A stretch of DNA of 64,000 nt from Nocardioides sp. SR21 (lineage in GTDB: Bacteria; Actinomycetota; Actinomycetes; Propionibacteriales; Nocardioidaceae), in NCBI RefSeq assembly GCF_022761125.1, contig NZ_JAKWJR010000006.1:248001-312000 (forward strand), written 5' to 3'. Within the stretch, counting starts at the first letter, position 1. Every line of letters begins with the position of its first letter. Both the position numbers and the translations under genes were made by a program. The notes under the pieces were generated by a model. It was not told where the DNA came from. It saw nothing but the letters and a program-made list of their open reading frames with translations, and made no database searches. This document shows, piece by piece, positions 18,269-28,751 of the stretch.

Positions 18269-19543
18269 TCAGGCGATGCCGGTGGCGGCGAAGGCGGCGT
18301 ACGTCGGGGCGATCGTGGCGACCGGGCCCACCCGGCCGGCGACGGCGTCGAGGGTCTTGAGGCCGTGACCGGTGTTGATCACGACGGTCTCGAGGGAGGT
18401 GTCGAGCTGGCCGGTCTCGACCAGCTTCCTGAGCACGGCGACGGTGGTGCCGCCGGCGGTCTCGGTGAAGATGCCCTCGGTGCGGGCCAGCAGCACGATG
18501 CCGTCGCGCACCTCGTCGTCGGTGACGTCCTCGACCGCGCCGCCGGTCTCGCGGCAGATGTCGAGCACGTAGATGCCGTCGGCGGGGTTGCCGATGGCCA
18601 GGCTCTTGGCGATGGTGTCCGGCTTGACCGGGCGGATCGCGTCGACGCCGGCCTTGTAGGCGACCGAGACCGGGGAGCAGCCCTCGGCCTGCGCGCCGAA
18701 CACGCGGTAGGGCTTGTCCTCGACCAGGCCGAGCGTGATCAGCTCCTGGAACGCCTTGTGCACCTTGGTCAGCTGCGAGCCGCTCGCGACCGGGATCACG
18801 ATCTGGTCGGGCAGCCGCCAGCCGAGCTGCTCGGCGATCTCGTAGCCCAGGGTCTTGGAGCCCTCGGCGTAGTACGGGCGGACGTTGACGTTCACGAACG
18901 CCCAGCCGTCCTCCTCGCCCGCGATCTCCGAGGCGAGCTTGTTCACGTCGTCGTAGTTGCCGTCGACGGCGACCAGGGACTCGGTGAAGATCGCCGAGTT
19001 CACCTGCTTCGGCTGCTCGAGGTTGCTCGGGATGAACACCACGGTCTTGATGCCGGCGCGAGCACCGGCCGCGGCCACGGCGTTGGCGAGGTTGCCGGTC
19101 GAGGGGCAGGCGAAGACCTTCGAGCCGAACTCGCGGGCGGCGCTCAGGGCGCACGCGACGACGCGGTCCTTGAAGGAGTTCGTCGGGTTGGTGGAGTCGT
19201 CCTTCACCCACAGGTTGTCGATGCCGAGCTCGGCGCCGAGGTTGTGGGCCTTGAGCAGCCGGGTGAAGCCGGGCTCGGTGTTGGGCGACGTCTCGATGTC
19301 GGTCGGGACCGGCAGCAGCGCCTTGTAGCGCCAGATGTTGCGCGGGCCGGCCTCGATCTCCTCGCGGGTCACCGCAGGGAAGTCGTAGGCGATCTCCAGC
19401 GGGCCGAAGCACTCCGGACACGCGTAGTGCGGCCCCAGCTCGACCAGGTGCCCGCACTCGCGGCACGACAGGTTGGTCGCGTTCCCGAACGCGCCCTCGC
19501 GCAGGGTGGCAACAGACGTCTTCTCGACAACAACAGCGCTCAT
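18269..19543 (-). CDS. thrC: Threonine-synthase-like PLP enzyme (fold type II) with N-terminal zinc ribbon
   Basis: 424 residues; annotated by family as threonine synthase (O-phosphohomoserine to threonine). Four Cys at residues 27, 30, 42 and 45 (CRECG...CPECF) form a zinc-ribbon-like N-terminus. The PLP lysine is probably Lys125 in NPTNSFKDRVV, and the phosphate-binding loop is STGNLANA (about 148-155). The start at 19543 is favoured by a GAGGAGG Shine-Dalgarno 6 bases away; the in-frame ATG at 19561 lies inside the riboswitch P1 helix. A SAM-I riboswitch leader and a CysO-like partner gene are odd for threonine synthesis. I suspect it may use O-phosphohomoserine with a protein thiocarboxylate to form homocysteine. 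That is inference; the plain threonine synthase reading remains possible. Confidence 0.9.
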   Translation of the reverse strand: MSAVVVEKTSVATLREGAFGNATNLSCRECGHLVELGPHYACPECFGPLEIAYDFPAVTREEIEAGPRNIWRYKALLPVPTDIETSPNTEPGFTRLLKAHNLGAELGIDNLWVKDDSTNPTNSFKDRVVACALSAAREFGSKVFACPSTGNLANAVAAAGARAGIKTVVFIPSNLEQPKQVNSAIFTESLVAVDGNYDDVNKLASEIAGEEDGWAFVNVNVRPYYAEGSKTLGYEIAEQLGWRLPDQIVIPVASGSQLTKVHKAFQELITLGLVEDKPYRVFGAQAEGCSPVSVAYKAGVDAIRPVKPDTIAKSLAIGNPADGIYVLDICRETGGAVEDVTDDEVRDGIVLLARTEGIFTETAGGTTVAVLRKLVETGQLDTSLETVVINTGHGLKTLDAVAGRVGPVATIAPTYAAFAATGIA

Positions 19544-19556
19544 GGAAGTCCTCCTC

Positions 19557-19702
19557 CTCATCTTCCCCGGGCGCGACGGTCGCCCCGGGCGGAATTGGCA
19601 CCACTTCCGCGAGCCGCTTCCCTGGCTGGTTGCCGGGCGGCGGAGGTTCGCGGCGGTTGCCGGGACTTCACTGGGCCGTATCCCTCAGTCCCTCTTGATG
19701 AG
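19557..19702 (-). ncRNA. SAM-I (S-box) riboswitch
   Basis: Read on the minus strand, the leader shows the conserved S-box core in order: CTCATCAAGAGGGACTGAGG, then GGCCCAGTGAAGTCCCGGCAACC (positions about 19652-19674), then GGTGCCAATTCCGCC, and closure by GATGAG. CTCATC and GATGAG form P1. No U-tract terminator follows. The GAGGAGG ribosome-binding site begins on the very next base after P1, so SAM binding probably acts on translation of the threonine-synthase-like gene. A CCTCC segment inside the aptamer could pair with the ribosome-binding site in one state. Confidence 0.95.
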
Positions 19703-19759
19703 CTGTTCGGAACTCTACGTGCACCGTCTCACCATGTGCACATCGAGTTCGTATCGTGG

Positions 19760-19802
19760 ACATCGGCCGTCCGGAGGATGATCTGAGCCGGACGGCCGAT
19801 GT
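19760..19802. terminator. Perfect 15-bp stem hairpin behind lon
   Basis: Arms 19760-19774 (ACATCGGCCGTCCGG) and 19788-19802 are exact inverse complements with a 13-base loop, starting 5 bp after the lon stop. It separates lon from the riboswitch-led operon on the same strand. Confidence 0.75.
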
Positions 19803-19807
19803 TCCTG

Positions 19808-22129
<2,322 letters not shown>

Positions 22130-22183
22130 GCCTCCTGAACGTCCCGCAGCGGAGCGGTGTTCCGGAGAGACCCTCCTGTTCGC

Positions 22184-23023
22184 TCAGGACGAACGCACGT
22201 CGGCGATCAGCCGCCGCAGCAGCTCGAGCACGCCCTCGGGTCCGTGCACGACGACGTCGGACAGCGGGACCAGCGCGCTCTCCTCCGCCGACGCCGAGCA
22301 GACCAGCAGCGTGGGCAGGCCGTCCTTGGCCAGCCGCTGCACCGCCTCGAACGCCTCGACGTCGCCGAGGTCGTCGCCGGCGAACAGGAACCCGCCCGCG
22401 CCGATCTCGGCGGCCAGCTTCTCGACAGCCTTGCCCTTGTCCATGCCGGGCGCGCGCACCTCGATCACCTGGCGGCCGGGCTCGAGCACCAGCCCGTTGC
22501 GGTCGGCGAGGTCCCGCAGCACCGGCAGCAGCCGGGCGTACGCCGCGTCCGGGTCCGGCAGCCGGCGGGTGTGCACGGCGTGCGCGAGGCCCTTGTCCTC
22601 GACCCAGGCCTCGGCGGCGTCGGCCTGCCGCAGCGCCCGCGGGAGGTCGCGCAGGAACGTCGCCAGCCCGTGCGGCGGTCGCGGCGAGACGATCCGGTGC
22701 TGCGAGGAGCTCCAGCGCTCGTTGCCGTACTGCCCGAAGACGTAGAGCTCCTTGCCCGTGTCGCCGATCGCGTTCCCGACCTCCTCGAGCCCGCCGAGGT
22801 CGAGGGCCTGGCGGGCCGGGCGGCCGGTGATCACGGCGACGGCAGCGACCACGTCGGCGAGGTCGGCCAGCACGTCGCCGGCCTCGGGGTGGATGTGCGC
22901 TCGCTCCGGGTCGTCCACGATCGGGGAGAGGGTGCCGTCGAAGTCGAGCGCGACGACCGCGCTCCGCGCGGCGCGCACGAACGCGGCGTACTTCTGCTCC
23001 CCGTCAGCCGAGGTGAACTCCAT
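22184..23023 (-). CDS. otsB: Trehalose-6-phosphate phosphatase
   Basis: 279-residue HAD-superfamily phosphatase that converts trehalose 6-phosphate to trehalose. HAD motif I DFDGTLSP is at residues 27-34, motif II in AVITGRPARQ, the conserved YGNERW in the cap region, and motif IV GDDLGDVEAF near residue 220. It completes the OtsAB route, whose synthase otsA is at 30032-31468 on the other strand. It lies between lon and the VirR-like gene, with 54 bp to lon and no overlap, so it is probably transcribed on its own or with the genes upstream. Confidence 0.95.
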   Translation of the reverse strand: MEFTSADGEQKYAAFVRAARSAVVALDFDGTLSPIVDDPERAHIHPEAGDVLADLADVVAAVAVITGRPARQALDLGGLEEVGNAIGDTGKELYVFGQYGNERWSSSQHRIVSPRPPHGLATFLRDLPRALRQADAAEAWVEDKGLAHAVHTRRLPDPDAAYARLLPVLRDLADRNGLVLEPGRQVIEVRAPGMDKGKAVEKLAAEIGAGGFLFAGDDLGDVEAFEAVQRLAKDGLPTLLVCSASAEESALVPLSDVVVHGPEGVLELLRRLIADVRSS

Positions 23024-23051
23024 GAGCCCACCCCATCACATGCGGGTGAGG

Positions 23052-23540
23052 TCAGCCGAGAGGTGCGGTGAGGATCACGGTGAGCACGTCGTTCTTCATC
23101 GGGTCCACGGACGGGGCGGTCCGCTTGATGCCGAGGTCGAGCGCGAGCTGCTTGCCGGCCTGCTTGAGCTTCGCCGGGTAGTACACGGTGTTGGCCGGGA
23201 TGGTGCCGTACCAGTTGTCCGAGCCGACGACCTTCCAGCCCATGCCGGTGGCCTCCTCGGCCACGTCGCCGGCCAGGCCGGTGATGCCGGAGTTGTTGAA
23301 GACCTCGACGTGCACGCTGCCGCGGTCGACCGCGGGCGGCTTCGGCTTGGGCTTGGGGGTCTTGGTGGGCGCCGTCGCGCTCGGCGCCTGGCTGGGCTGC
23401 GAGACCGGCGTGACCTCGCGCTCGGTCGGCTCACCGCCACGGGTCGCGACGAACGCGATCGCGGCCATCGCCACGGCGATCACGCTGAGCATCACCACCG
23501 GGGAGGGGTACGCCGCACCCCGCTGGTCGCGCGCCCGCAT
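23052..23540 (-). CDS. LytR C-terminal-domain membrane protein (VirR-like)
   Basis: 162 residues: a short cytoplasmic N-terminus, one transmembrane helix (about 14-34), a Pro/Thr/Lys-rich extracytoplasmic linker (about 38-70) and a C-terminal LytR_C domain (about 72-158: VHVEVFNNSGITGLAGDVAEEA, here shown to 20 residues as VHVEVFNNSGITGLAGDVAE). This is the architecture of mycobacterial VirR (Rv0431), which affects cell-wall remodelling and vesicle release. The neighbour upstream, ending 1 bp away, is a DUF3263 protein as in mycobacteria (Rv0430), supporting orthology. The function in this organism is inferred from that synteny. Confidence 0.85.
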   Translation of the reverse strand: MRARDQRGAAYPSPVVMLSVIAVAMAAIAFVATRGGEPTEREVTPVSQPSQAPSATAPTKTPKPKPKPPAVDRGSVHVEVFNNSGITGLAGDVAEEATGMGWKVVGSDNWYGTIPANTVYYPAKLKQAGKQLALDLGIKRTAPSVDPMKNDVLTVILTAPLG

Positions 23541-23541
23541 C

Positions 23542-23844
23542 TCAGACCTCGAAGCCGAGACGACGCGCCGAGCGCTGCCGCTGTCGCGCGGAGCGCAGCC
23601 GGCGCAGCCGGCGGACCAGCAGCGGGTCGGCCTCGAGGGCCTCGGGACGGTCGATCAGCGCGTTGAGGACCTGGTAGTACCGCGTCGACGACATGTCGAA
23701 CTTCTCGCGGACCGCGGTCTCCTTGGCGCCGGCGTACTTCCACCACTGGCGCTCGAAGTCGAGGATCTCGCGATCGCGATCGCTCAGGCTCGGCGTGGCC
23801 TCAGAGGCTGCACCAAGTGCGTTCGCGGCGTCCATGGACCTCAT
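23542..23844 (-). CDS. DUF3263-domain protein
   Basis: About 100 residues, cytoplasmic, helical and basic at the C-terminus. The core LSDRDREILDFERQWWKYAG, then AVREKFDMSSTRYYQVLNAL, is the DUF3263 signature and resembles a helix-turn-helix, so DNA binding is plausible but unproven. It is the conserved neighbour of the VirR-like gene (as Rv0430/Rv0431) and its stop is 1 bp from that gene's start, so they are almost certainly co-transcribed. The start may be Met1 (23844) or Met4 (23835), the latter having GAGG just upstream. Confidence 0.85.
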   Translation of the reverse strand: MRSMDAANALGAASEATPSLSDRDREILDFERQWWKYAGAKETAVREKFDMSSTRYYQVLNALIDRPEALEADPLLVRRLRRLRSARQRQRSARRLGFEV

Positions 23845-23904
23845 GGTAGGCGACGAACCACAACGATGTCATTCGGTTCCCGGGCGAGTCGCTAGCCTCC
23901 TGAC

Positions 23905-24918
23905 ATGACCGACGACATCCGCTGGGGGATTCTCGCGACCGGCAAGATCGCGCACTCGTTCGCCCGGGACCTCGCGCTGGTGCCCGGCGCCCGGTTGACC
24001 GCGGTCGGCTCCCGCCGCCTCGACAGCGCCCAGGCCTTCGCGCAGGAGTACGGCGCCGCCGCGGCGCACGGCTCCTACGAGGACCTGGTGAGCGACCCCG
24101 ACGTCGACGTCATCTACATCGCGACGCCCCACGCGCTGCACCTCGAGAACGCCCGGATCGCGTTCGAGGCCGGCAAGCACGTGCTCTGCGAGAAGCCGCT
24201 GACGCTGCGCACCAGCGACGCCGAGGAGATGGTGCGGCTGGCGAAGCAGCACGACCGCTTCCTGATGGAGGCCATGTGGATGGCCTGCCACCCGGTGATC
24301 CGCGAGCTCAAGGACCGGCTGGCCTCGGGCGAGTTCGGCACCCCCAGCCACGTGCACGCCGAGCTCGGCTTCAAGGTGCAGGCCGGCCCCGACGACCGGA
24401 TGTTCGACCCGGCGCTCGGCGCGTCCGCGCTGCTCGACATGGGCATCTACCCGTTGACGTTCGCGCACCTCATGCTCGGCGAGGCCGAGGCGCTGACCGC
24501 CATGGCGGTGCTGTCCGACCGGGGCATCGACCAGGACGTCGCGGTCGCCGGCCGCTACCCCGGGGGTGCGCTGGCGACGATGACCGCCTCGCTGACGGCG
24601 TACTCCTCACGCAAGGCCGAGATCGCCACCAGCCTGGGCCGGATCGATCTCGCGGACTTCCACCACCCGGCGAAGGCCGTCTTCGTCCCGCAGGTGCCCG
24701 GCGAGGGCAGCTGGGTGCTGGTGCCGGGCGAGCCGGTCGAGATCCTCGGTCGCGAGCCGGTCATCGGCCAGGGCTACGGCAACGAGGCGGCCGAGGTCGG
24801 GCGCTGCCTGCGCGAGGGGCTGCGCGAGAGCCCGCTGGTGCCGCACGACCAGACGCTGACGCTGATGCGGCAGATGGACGAGCTATGCGCCCGGGCGGGC
24901 GTCACCTTCCCTGCCTGA
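23905..24918 (+). CDS. Gfo/Idh/MocA-family NAD(P)-dependent oxidoreductase
   Basis: 337-residue dehydrogenase with an N-terminal Rossmann fold (WGILATGKIAHSFARDLALV, residues about 6-25), the family EKP motif at residues 96-98 (CEKPLTLR) and a C-terminal alpha/beta domain. Members oxidise or reduce sugars, inositols and dihydrodiols; the sequence IYPLTFAHLMLGEAEAL is typical of the dihydrodiol dehydrogenase/trans-1,2-dihydrobenzene diol-like branch, but the substrate cannot be assigned. It is a single gene, convergent with the RTX-protein gene whose stop lies 5 bp beyond its own. Confidence 0.9.
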   Translation: MTDDIRWGILATGKIAHSFARDLALVPGARLTAVGSRRLDSAQAFAQEYGAAAAHGSYEDLVSDPDVDVIYIATPHALHLENARIAFEAGKHVLCEKPLTLRTSDAEEMVRLAKQHDRFLMEAMWMACHPVIRELKDRLASGEFGTPSHVHAELGFKVQAGPDDRMFDPALGASALLDMGIYPLTFAHLMLGEAEALTAMAVLSDRGIDQDVAVAGRYPGGALATMTASLTAYSSRKAEIATSLGRIDLADFHHPAKAVFVPQVPGEGSWVLVPGEPVEILGREPVIGQGYGNEAAEVGRCLREGLRESPLVPHDQTLTLMRQMDELCARAGVTFPA

Positions 24919-24923
24919 CCGGG

Positions 24924-26678
24924 TCACCCCTCGCATCCTGTGACCGGGGCGTCGGTCGGGTCGCCGCCACAGGTGTCCGCGCCGGCACCGCCGTCGAGCG
25001 AGTCGACCCCGGCGCCGCCGCTGAGCAGGTCGTTGCCGTCGCCGCCGAGCAGGGCGTCGCGACCCGCGTAGCCGTAGAGCTTGTCGTTGCCGGCGCCTCC
25101 GTCGAGGAGGTCGTCGCCGCCCAGTCCGCTGATCGCGTCCGCTCCGGCGAGCCCGAGGAACCGGTCCGGTCCCGCCGTTCCCCTCAGCTTGTCGTTGAAC
25201 CGCGAGCCCTCGACGCCCTCGACGCTCAGGAACGTGTCGGCGCCCTGGCCGGTCGCGGTCGCCAGCGCCAGGTCGACCTCGACCGCCGCGGGGGCGTCCA
25301 GGTACGTCGCCGTGTCCGACCCGGACCCGCCGCACAGGACGTCGTCGCCCGCCAGGCCGTTGAAGGTGTCGTCGCCGGCGAGGCCGACGAACACGTCGGG
25401 CCCGGTGGTACCGCGGAGCCAGTCGGCGCCGTACGTGCCGACGACGGCGTTCGTGGCGCTCGCGCACACGGACGGGACCAGGTGCCGGGCGAACACGTCG
25501 ATCTGGCCGTTGCCGTCGCCGGGCACCAGGTCGGTCGCCCGTGAGTGGAAGGCGAGGATCGAACCGTCCCCGCTGATGGCCGGGCGCAGGCTCTCCCCGC
25601 TACCGGGGGTGCCGTCCGTGGCCACGCTGACCATCCGGGTGGTGCCGGCCGCCAGGTCGCGGACGAACACGTCCGCGGTCGATCCGTCGCCGGGCACCAG
25701 GTTCGTGGCCGTCGACGCGAACGCGACCAGCCGCCCGTTGCCGTTGATCACCGGCCCGGCGTCGACCAGGCCGTAGACACCGTTGCCGGGCGTGCCGTCG
25801 TCAGCGACGTCGACCCGCTCGGCGATGCCGGTCGCCACGTCGACCGCGATCATGCCGCGGATGCTCGCCGTCGCGGAGAGGGACGCGAACGCGACCACGT
25901 CACCGTTGCCGCTGATCACGGCGTCGACGCCGCAGCCGGTGGGCGCCGAGACGCCGCTGGTGCGCTGCACGACGTTCAGGGCGTAGCCGCAGCCCTCGGG
26001 GCCGGCCGACATCGCGAGCACGGCACTGGCGTCCCCGCTGAGCCGCGCGTCGAGCACGCACCGCTGGACGACCCTGGTCTGCCCGGTGGTCAGGTCGCGC
26101 ACCGAGACCCGGTCGTTCTGGCAGCTGGCCGTCTGCACCGTCCGGGTCACGAACGCGACGTACCGACCGTCGGTGCTGATCCCGGCCGACGTGCTGGTGC
26201 CGGCGGGGAACTGGGCGCCGGCGGAGTCCACGCTCACCCGCGTCGTCGTGCCCGCAGCGACGTCGTGGACGAACACGTCGCGCCTGCCGTTGGTGTCGCC
26301 AGGCACCAGGTCGGCGCGGGCGCTGTCGAAGACGACCTTGCTGCCGTCACCGGTGAGGCTGGGGTGGCCGACGTCCTGCCCGAGCGGCAGGGCTGTCGTC
26401 ACCCCGGTCGTCAGGTCGCGGAGGTAGCTCAGGGCACCAGGTCCGTCTACGAGGTCGGTCGCGGTCGAGTTGAACAGGACGACGCCGCCGTCGGCGCTGA
26501 TCACCGGGTACATGCTCAGGTTGTCCGCGTCCGCGCCGTCGACGTCGACGCTCACCCGCTCGGTGGAGTCGGGCGGTGGAGTCGCACCGGCGCCGGGCGG
26601 CGGCGCCCACAGGGCGAACGACGCCACGGTGGCTCCGAGGGTGAGCAGGGCGGTGACGCGCGAGCCTCGTCGGAGCAT
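24924..26678 (-). CDS. Secreted beta-propeller protein with RTX-type calcium-binding repeats
   Basis: 584 residues. ATG 26678 starts a signal peptide (MLRRGSRVTALLTLGATVAS...GAGATPPP); the in-frame ATG at 26711 would precede it by 11 residues. Residues about 35-430 contain repeated TolB/PD40-like blades (ISADGGVVLFNS, LTGDGSKVVFDSA, ISTDGRYVAFVT, INGNGRLVAFAST, ISGDGSILAFHS). The C-terminal ~150 residues are glycine-aspartate nonapeptide repeats (GLAGDDTFNGLAGDDVLCGG, LDGGAGNDKLYGYAGRD) that bind Ca2+ in a parallel beta-roll, ending with a probable disulfide pair. No catalytic motif is visible. It is probably an extracellular structural or binding protein. Confidence 0.85.
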   Translation of the reverse strand: MLRRGSRVTALLTLGATVASFALWAPPPGAGATPPPDSTERVSVDVDGADADNLSMYPVISADGGVVLFNSTATDLVDGPGALSYLRDLTTGVTTALPLGQDVGHPSLTGDGSKVVFDSARADLVPGDTNGRRDVFVHDVAAGTTTRVSVDSAGAQFPAGTSTSAGISTDGRYVAFVTRTVQTASCQNDRVSVRDLTTGQTRVVQRCVLDARLSGDASAVLAMSAGPEGCGYALNVVQRTSGVSAPTGCGVDAVISGNGDVVAFASLSATASIRGMIAVDVATGIAERVDVADDGTPGNGVYGLVDAGPVINGNGRLVAFASTATNLVPGDGSTADVFVRDLAAGTTRMVSVATDGTPGSGESLRPAISGDGSILAFHSRATDLVPGDGNGQIDVFARHLVPSVCASATNAVVGTYGADWLRGTTGPDVFVGLAGDDTFNGLAGDDVLCGGSGSDTATYLDAPAAVEVDLALATATGQGADTFLSVEGVEGSRFNDKLRGTAGPDRFLGLAGADAISGLGGDDLLDGGAGNDKLYGYAGRDALLGGDGNDLLSGGAGVDSLDGGAGADTCGGDPTDAPVTGCEG

Positions 26679-26716
26679 CGCTCCACTCTCGGCGAAGTCG
26701 CCGCGACCCACATGCC

Positions 26717-27361
26717 CTAACTTCGGTACAGGAACTGCAGCACCGCGGCCACGCGCCGGTGCGCGGCATCGTCGTCGGGCCGCAGCCCGAGCTTCGCGAA
26801 GATCCGCTGGGTGTGCTTCTCGACGCCGGCGATCGAGACCGACAGCGCGTCGGCGATCGCGGCGTTCGACCTCCCCTCCGCCATCAGCGACAGCACCTCA
26901 TGCTCGCGCGGGGTCAGGTCGGCGAGCGGGTCGCGGTTGCGGCCCATCAGCTGGCGCACGACCAGCGGGTCGAGCACGGTGCCGCCGGCGGCGACCGCCG
27001 CGAGCGCCCCGAGGAAGTCGTCGAGGTCGCTGACGCGGTCCTTGAGCAGGTAGCCGACGCCGCCGTCGCCGGTCGCCAGCAGGTCGTCGGCGTACGAGAC
27101 CTCGACGTACTGCGAGAGGACCATCAGCCGCGCCTCCGGCCAGGAGCGGCGTACGGCGACCGCTGCCCGCAGACCCTCGTCGGTGTTGCTCGGTGGCATC
27201 CGGACGTCGACGATCCCGATGCCGGGGCGGTGCTCGGCCATCGCCTCGACGAACGACGGCCCGTCGCCCACCGACGCCACCACCTCGTGGCCGGCCTCGG
27301 CGAGCAGCAGCTGCAGGCCCTCGCGCAGCAGCATCGAGTCGTCGGCGACCACCACCCTCAT
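26717..27361 (-). CDS. NarL/LuxR-type response regulator
   Basis: 214 residues: a receiver domain (about 1-120) with acidic pocket Asp7/Asp8 and phospho-acceptor Asp52 (GIVDVRMPP), and a C-terminal LuxR-type helix-turn-helix (about 150-205, LTPREHEVLSLMAEGRSNAA). The ATG at 27361 overlaps the kinase stop as ATGA, so the pair is co-translated. It presumably binds DNA after phosphorylation by the adjacent kinase. No target operator is recognisable and the signal is unknown. Confidence 0.95.
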   Translation of the reverse strand: MRVVVADDSMLLREGLQLLLAEAGHEVVASVGDGPSFVEAMAEHRPGIGIVDVRMPPSNTDEGLRAAVAVRRSWPEARLMVLSQYVEVSYADDLLATGDGGVGYLLKDRVSDLDDFLGALAAVAAGGTVLDPLVVRQLMGRNRDPLADLTPREHEVLSLMAEGRSNAAIADALSVSIAGVEKHTQRIFAKLGLRPDDDAAHRRVAAVLQFLYRS

Positions 27362-28659
27362 GCAGGGATCCTCGCCACGACGGTCGTGCCGTTCCACTCC
27401 GGGGAGGTGACCTCGAGGGTGCCGTCGACGGCGGCGAGACGCTGCCGGAGCCCGGTGAGGCCGAGGCCCTTCGACGGGTGGGCACCCCCGACCCCGTCGT
27501 CCACCACCCGCACCTCGACCACGCCGTCTCGGGTGACGACGACCACGGACGCGGACTTCGCGGCGCTGTGCTTGGCGATGTTGGTCAGCGCCTCGGCGAC
27601 CACGAAGTAGACCGCGGTCTCGACGTGCGGCGGCAGGTCGTCGGACACCTCGACCGTCGACGTCAGGGGTACGACGCTCTGGGTCAGCATCTCGTCGAGC
27701 GCGGCGGCGAGACCGCGGTCGACCAGCAGCGGAGGCGCGATGCCCCGCGACAGGGAGCGCAGCTCGGCGACGGTCTCCCGGGTCTGGGCGAGCGCCTCGT
27801 CGATCGTGGCGGCGGCCCGCTCGGGATCCTGGTCGAGCTGCTTGCGGGCCCGGCCGAGGTCCATGCTCAGCCGCACCAGCCGCTGCTGCGGGCCGTCGTG
27901 GATGTCGCGCTCGAGGCGGCGCAGCGACTCGGCCTCGGCCATCCGGGCCGCGTCGCGGCTGCCCTGGACACGCGCCACCTCGGTCTGCAGCTCGGCGCGG
28001 CTGCACAGCAGCACCTGCGCGAGGCTCGCGTGGATCGTCGCCGCCAGCCGCACCGCGAAGGGCAGCGTGAGCAGGAACGCCAGCCCGATGCCGAGCTGGA
28101 GGAGGCTCTCGGCCATCCGCCCGTCGCCGAGACCGATCAGCTCGGCCAGCGTCTTGCCGTCCGGGTCGTCCGGGATCCACTGCTGCCAGAACCAGTAGGT
28201 CAGGCCGGTCGCGGCCGCCGCCCACCACACGAGCGTGATTGCGAAGGCGACGGTCCCGGTGACGAGCCCGACGATCGCCCAGACGACCTCCAGCCACGAC
28301 TGCGGGTCACGCAGCGGCGTCAGCGACCGGCGCCAGAAGCCGGAGCCCTCGGGCGCGCAGACGTAGGTGGGCGTGGGAGCGGTGCGGCCGAGCATCCCGC
28401 GCATCCGGATCCGCTCGAAGCGGGCGAACCCGCGCGCCACCATCACGCCGACGCTGATCAGCAGCACGCCGCCGATGAAGATCGCCAGCGCGACACCGAG
28501 CGTGATGTCGATGATCACGACGAGGAACGCACACAGCGCGATCGGGAACGCCGACAGCGCGTAGCCGCTCTCGAGCAGCACACGCCGCAGGCCGCGCGGG
28601 CGCGCGGGCGCCGCGACCGGAAGCACGTCGTTGGTGGGCACGATCAGGGTCTCCGTCAT
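27358..28659 (-). CDS. Sensor histidine kinase (HisKA_3/NarX type)
   Basis: 433-residue membrane kinase. Two N-terminal hydrophobic segments (about 35-80) are followed by a second pair near residues 130-220 (VVWAIVGLVTGTVAFAITLV and LLQLGIGLAFLLTLPFAVRL), consistent with a four-helix membrane sensor with little extracytoplasmic sequence. HisKA_3 carries phospho-acceptor His254 in LERDIHDGPQQRL, then the HATPase_c domain (EALTNIAKHSAAKSA; VVDDGVGG). The longer in-frame ORF upstream is spurious; ATG 28659 begins MTETLIVP. It is partner to the NarL-type regulator. Such small membrane sensors often respond to envelope stress, but that is inference. Confidence 0.93.
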   Translation of the reverse strand: MTETLIVPTNDVLPVAAPARPRGLRRVLLESGYALSAFPIALCAFLVVIIDITLGVALAIFIGGVLLISVGVMVARGFARFERIRMRGMLGRTAPTPTYVCAPEGSGFWRRSLTPLRDPQSWLEVVWAIVGLVTGTVAFAITLVWWAAAATGLTYWFWQQWIPDDPDGKTLAELIGLGDGRMAESLLQLGIGLAFLLTLPFAVRLAATIHASLAQVLLCSRAELQTEVARVQGSRDAARMAEAESLRRLERDIHDGPQQRLVRLSMDLGRARKQLDQDPERAAATIDEALAQTRETVAELRSLSRGIAPPLLVDRGLAAALDEMLTQSVVPLTSTVEVSDDLPPHVETAVYFVVAEALTNIAKHSAAKSASVVVVTRDGVVEVRVVDDGVGGAHPSKGLGLTGLRQRLAAVDGTLEVTSPEWNGTTVVARIPA

Positions 28660-28751
28660 GACGTCAACGCTAGGAATCTCAGGCGTCGAGCACGATCCTG
28701 CCAGCACGACAGTCGTTGTCGGGCCAGCCCGACTCCCCCGGGTCACGACGG

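Noticed and set aside
19557..19702. Intrinsic terminator or T-box leader instead of a SAM riboswitch
   Set aside because: The order of conserved S-box segments and P1 closure are diagnostic; no T-box sequence or U-tract is present.
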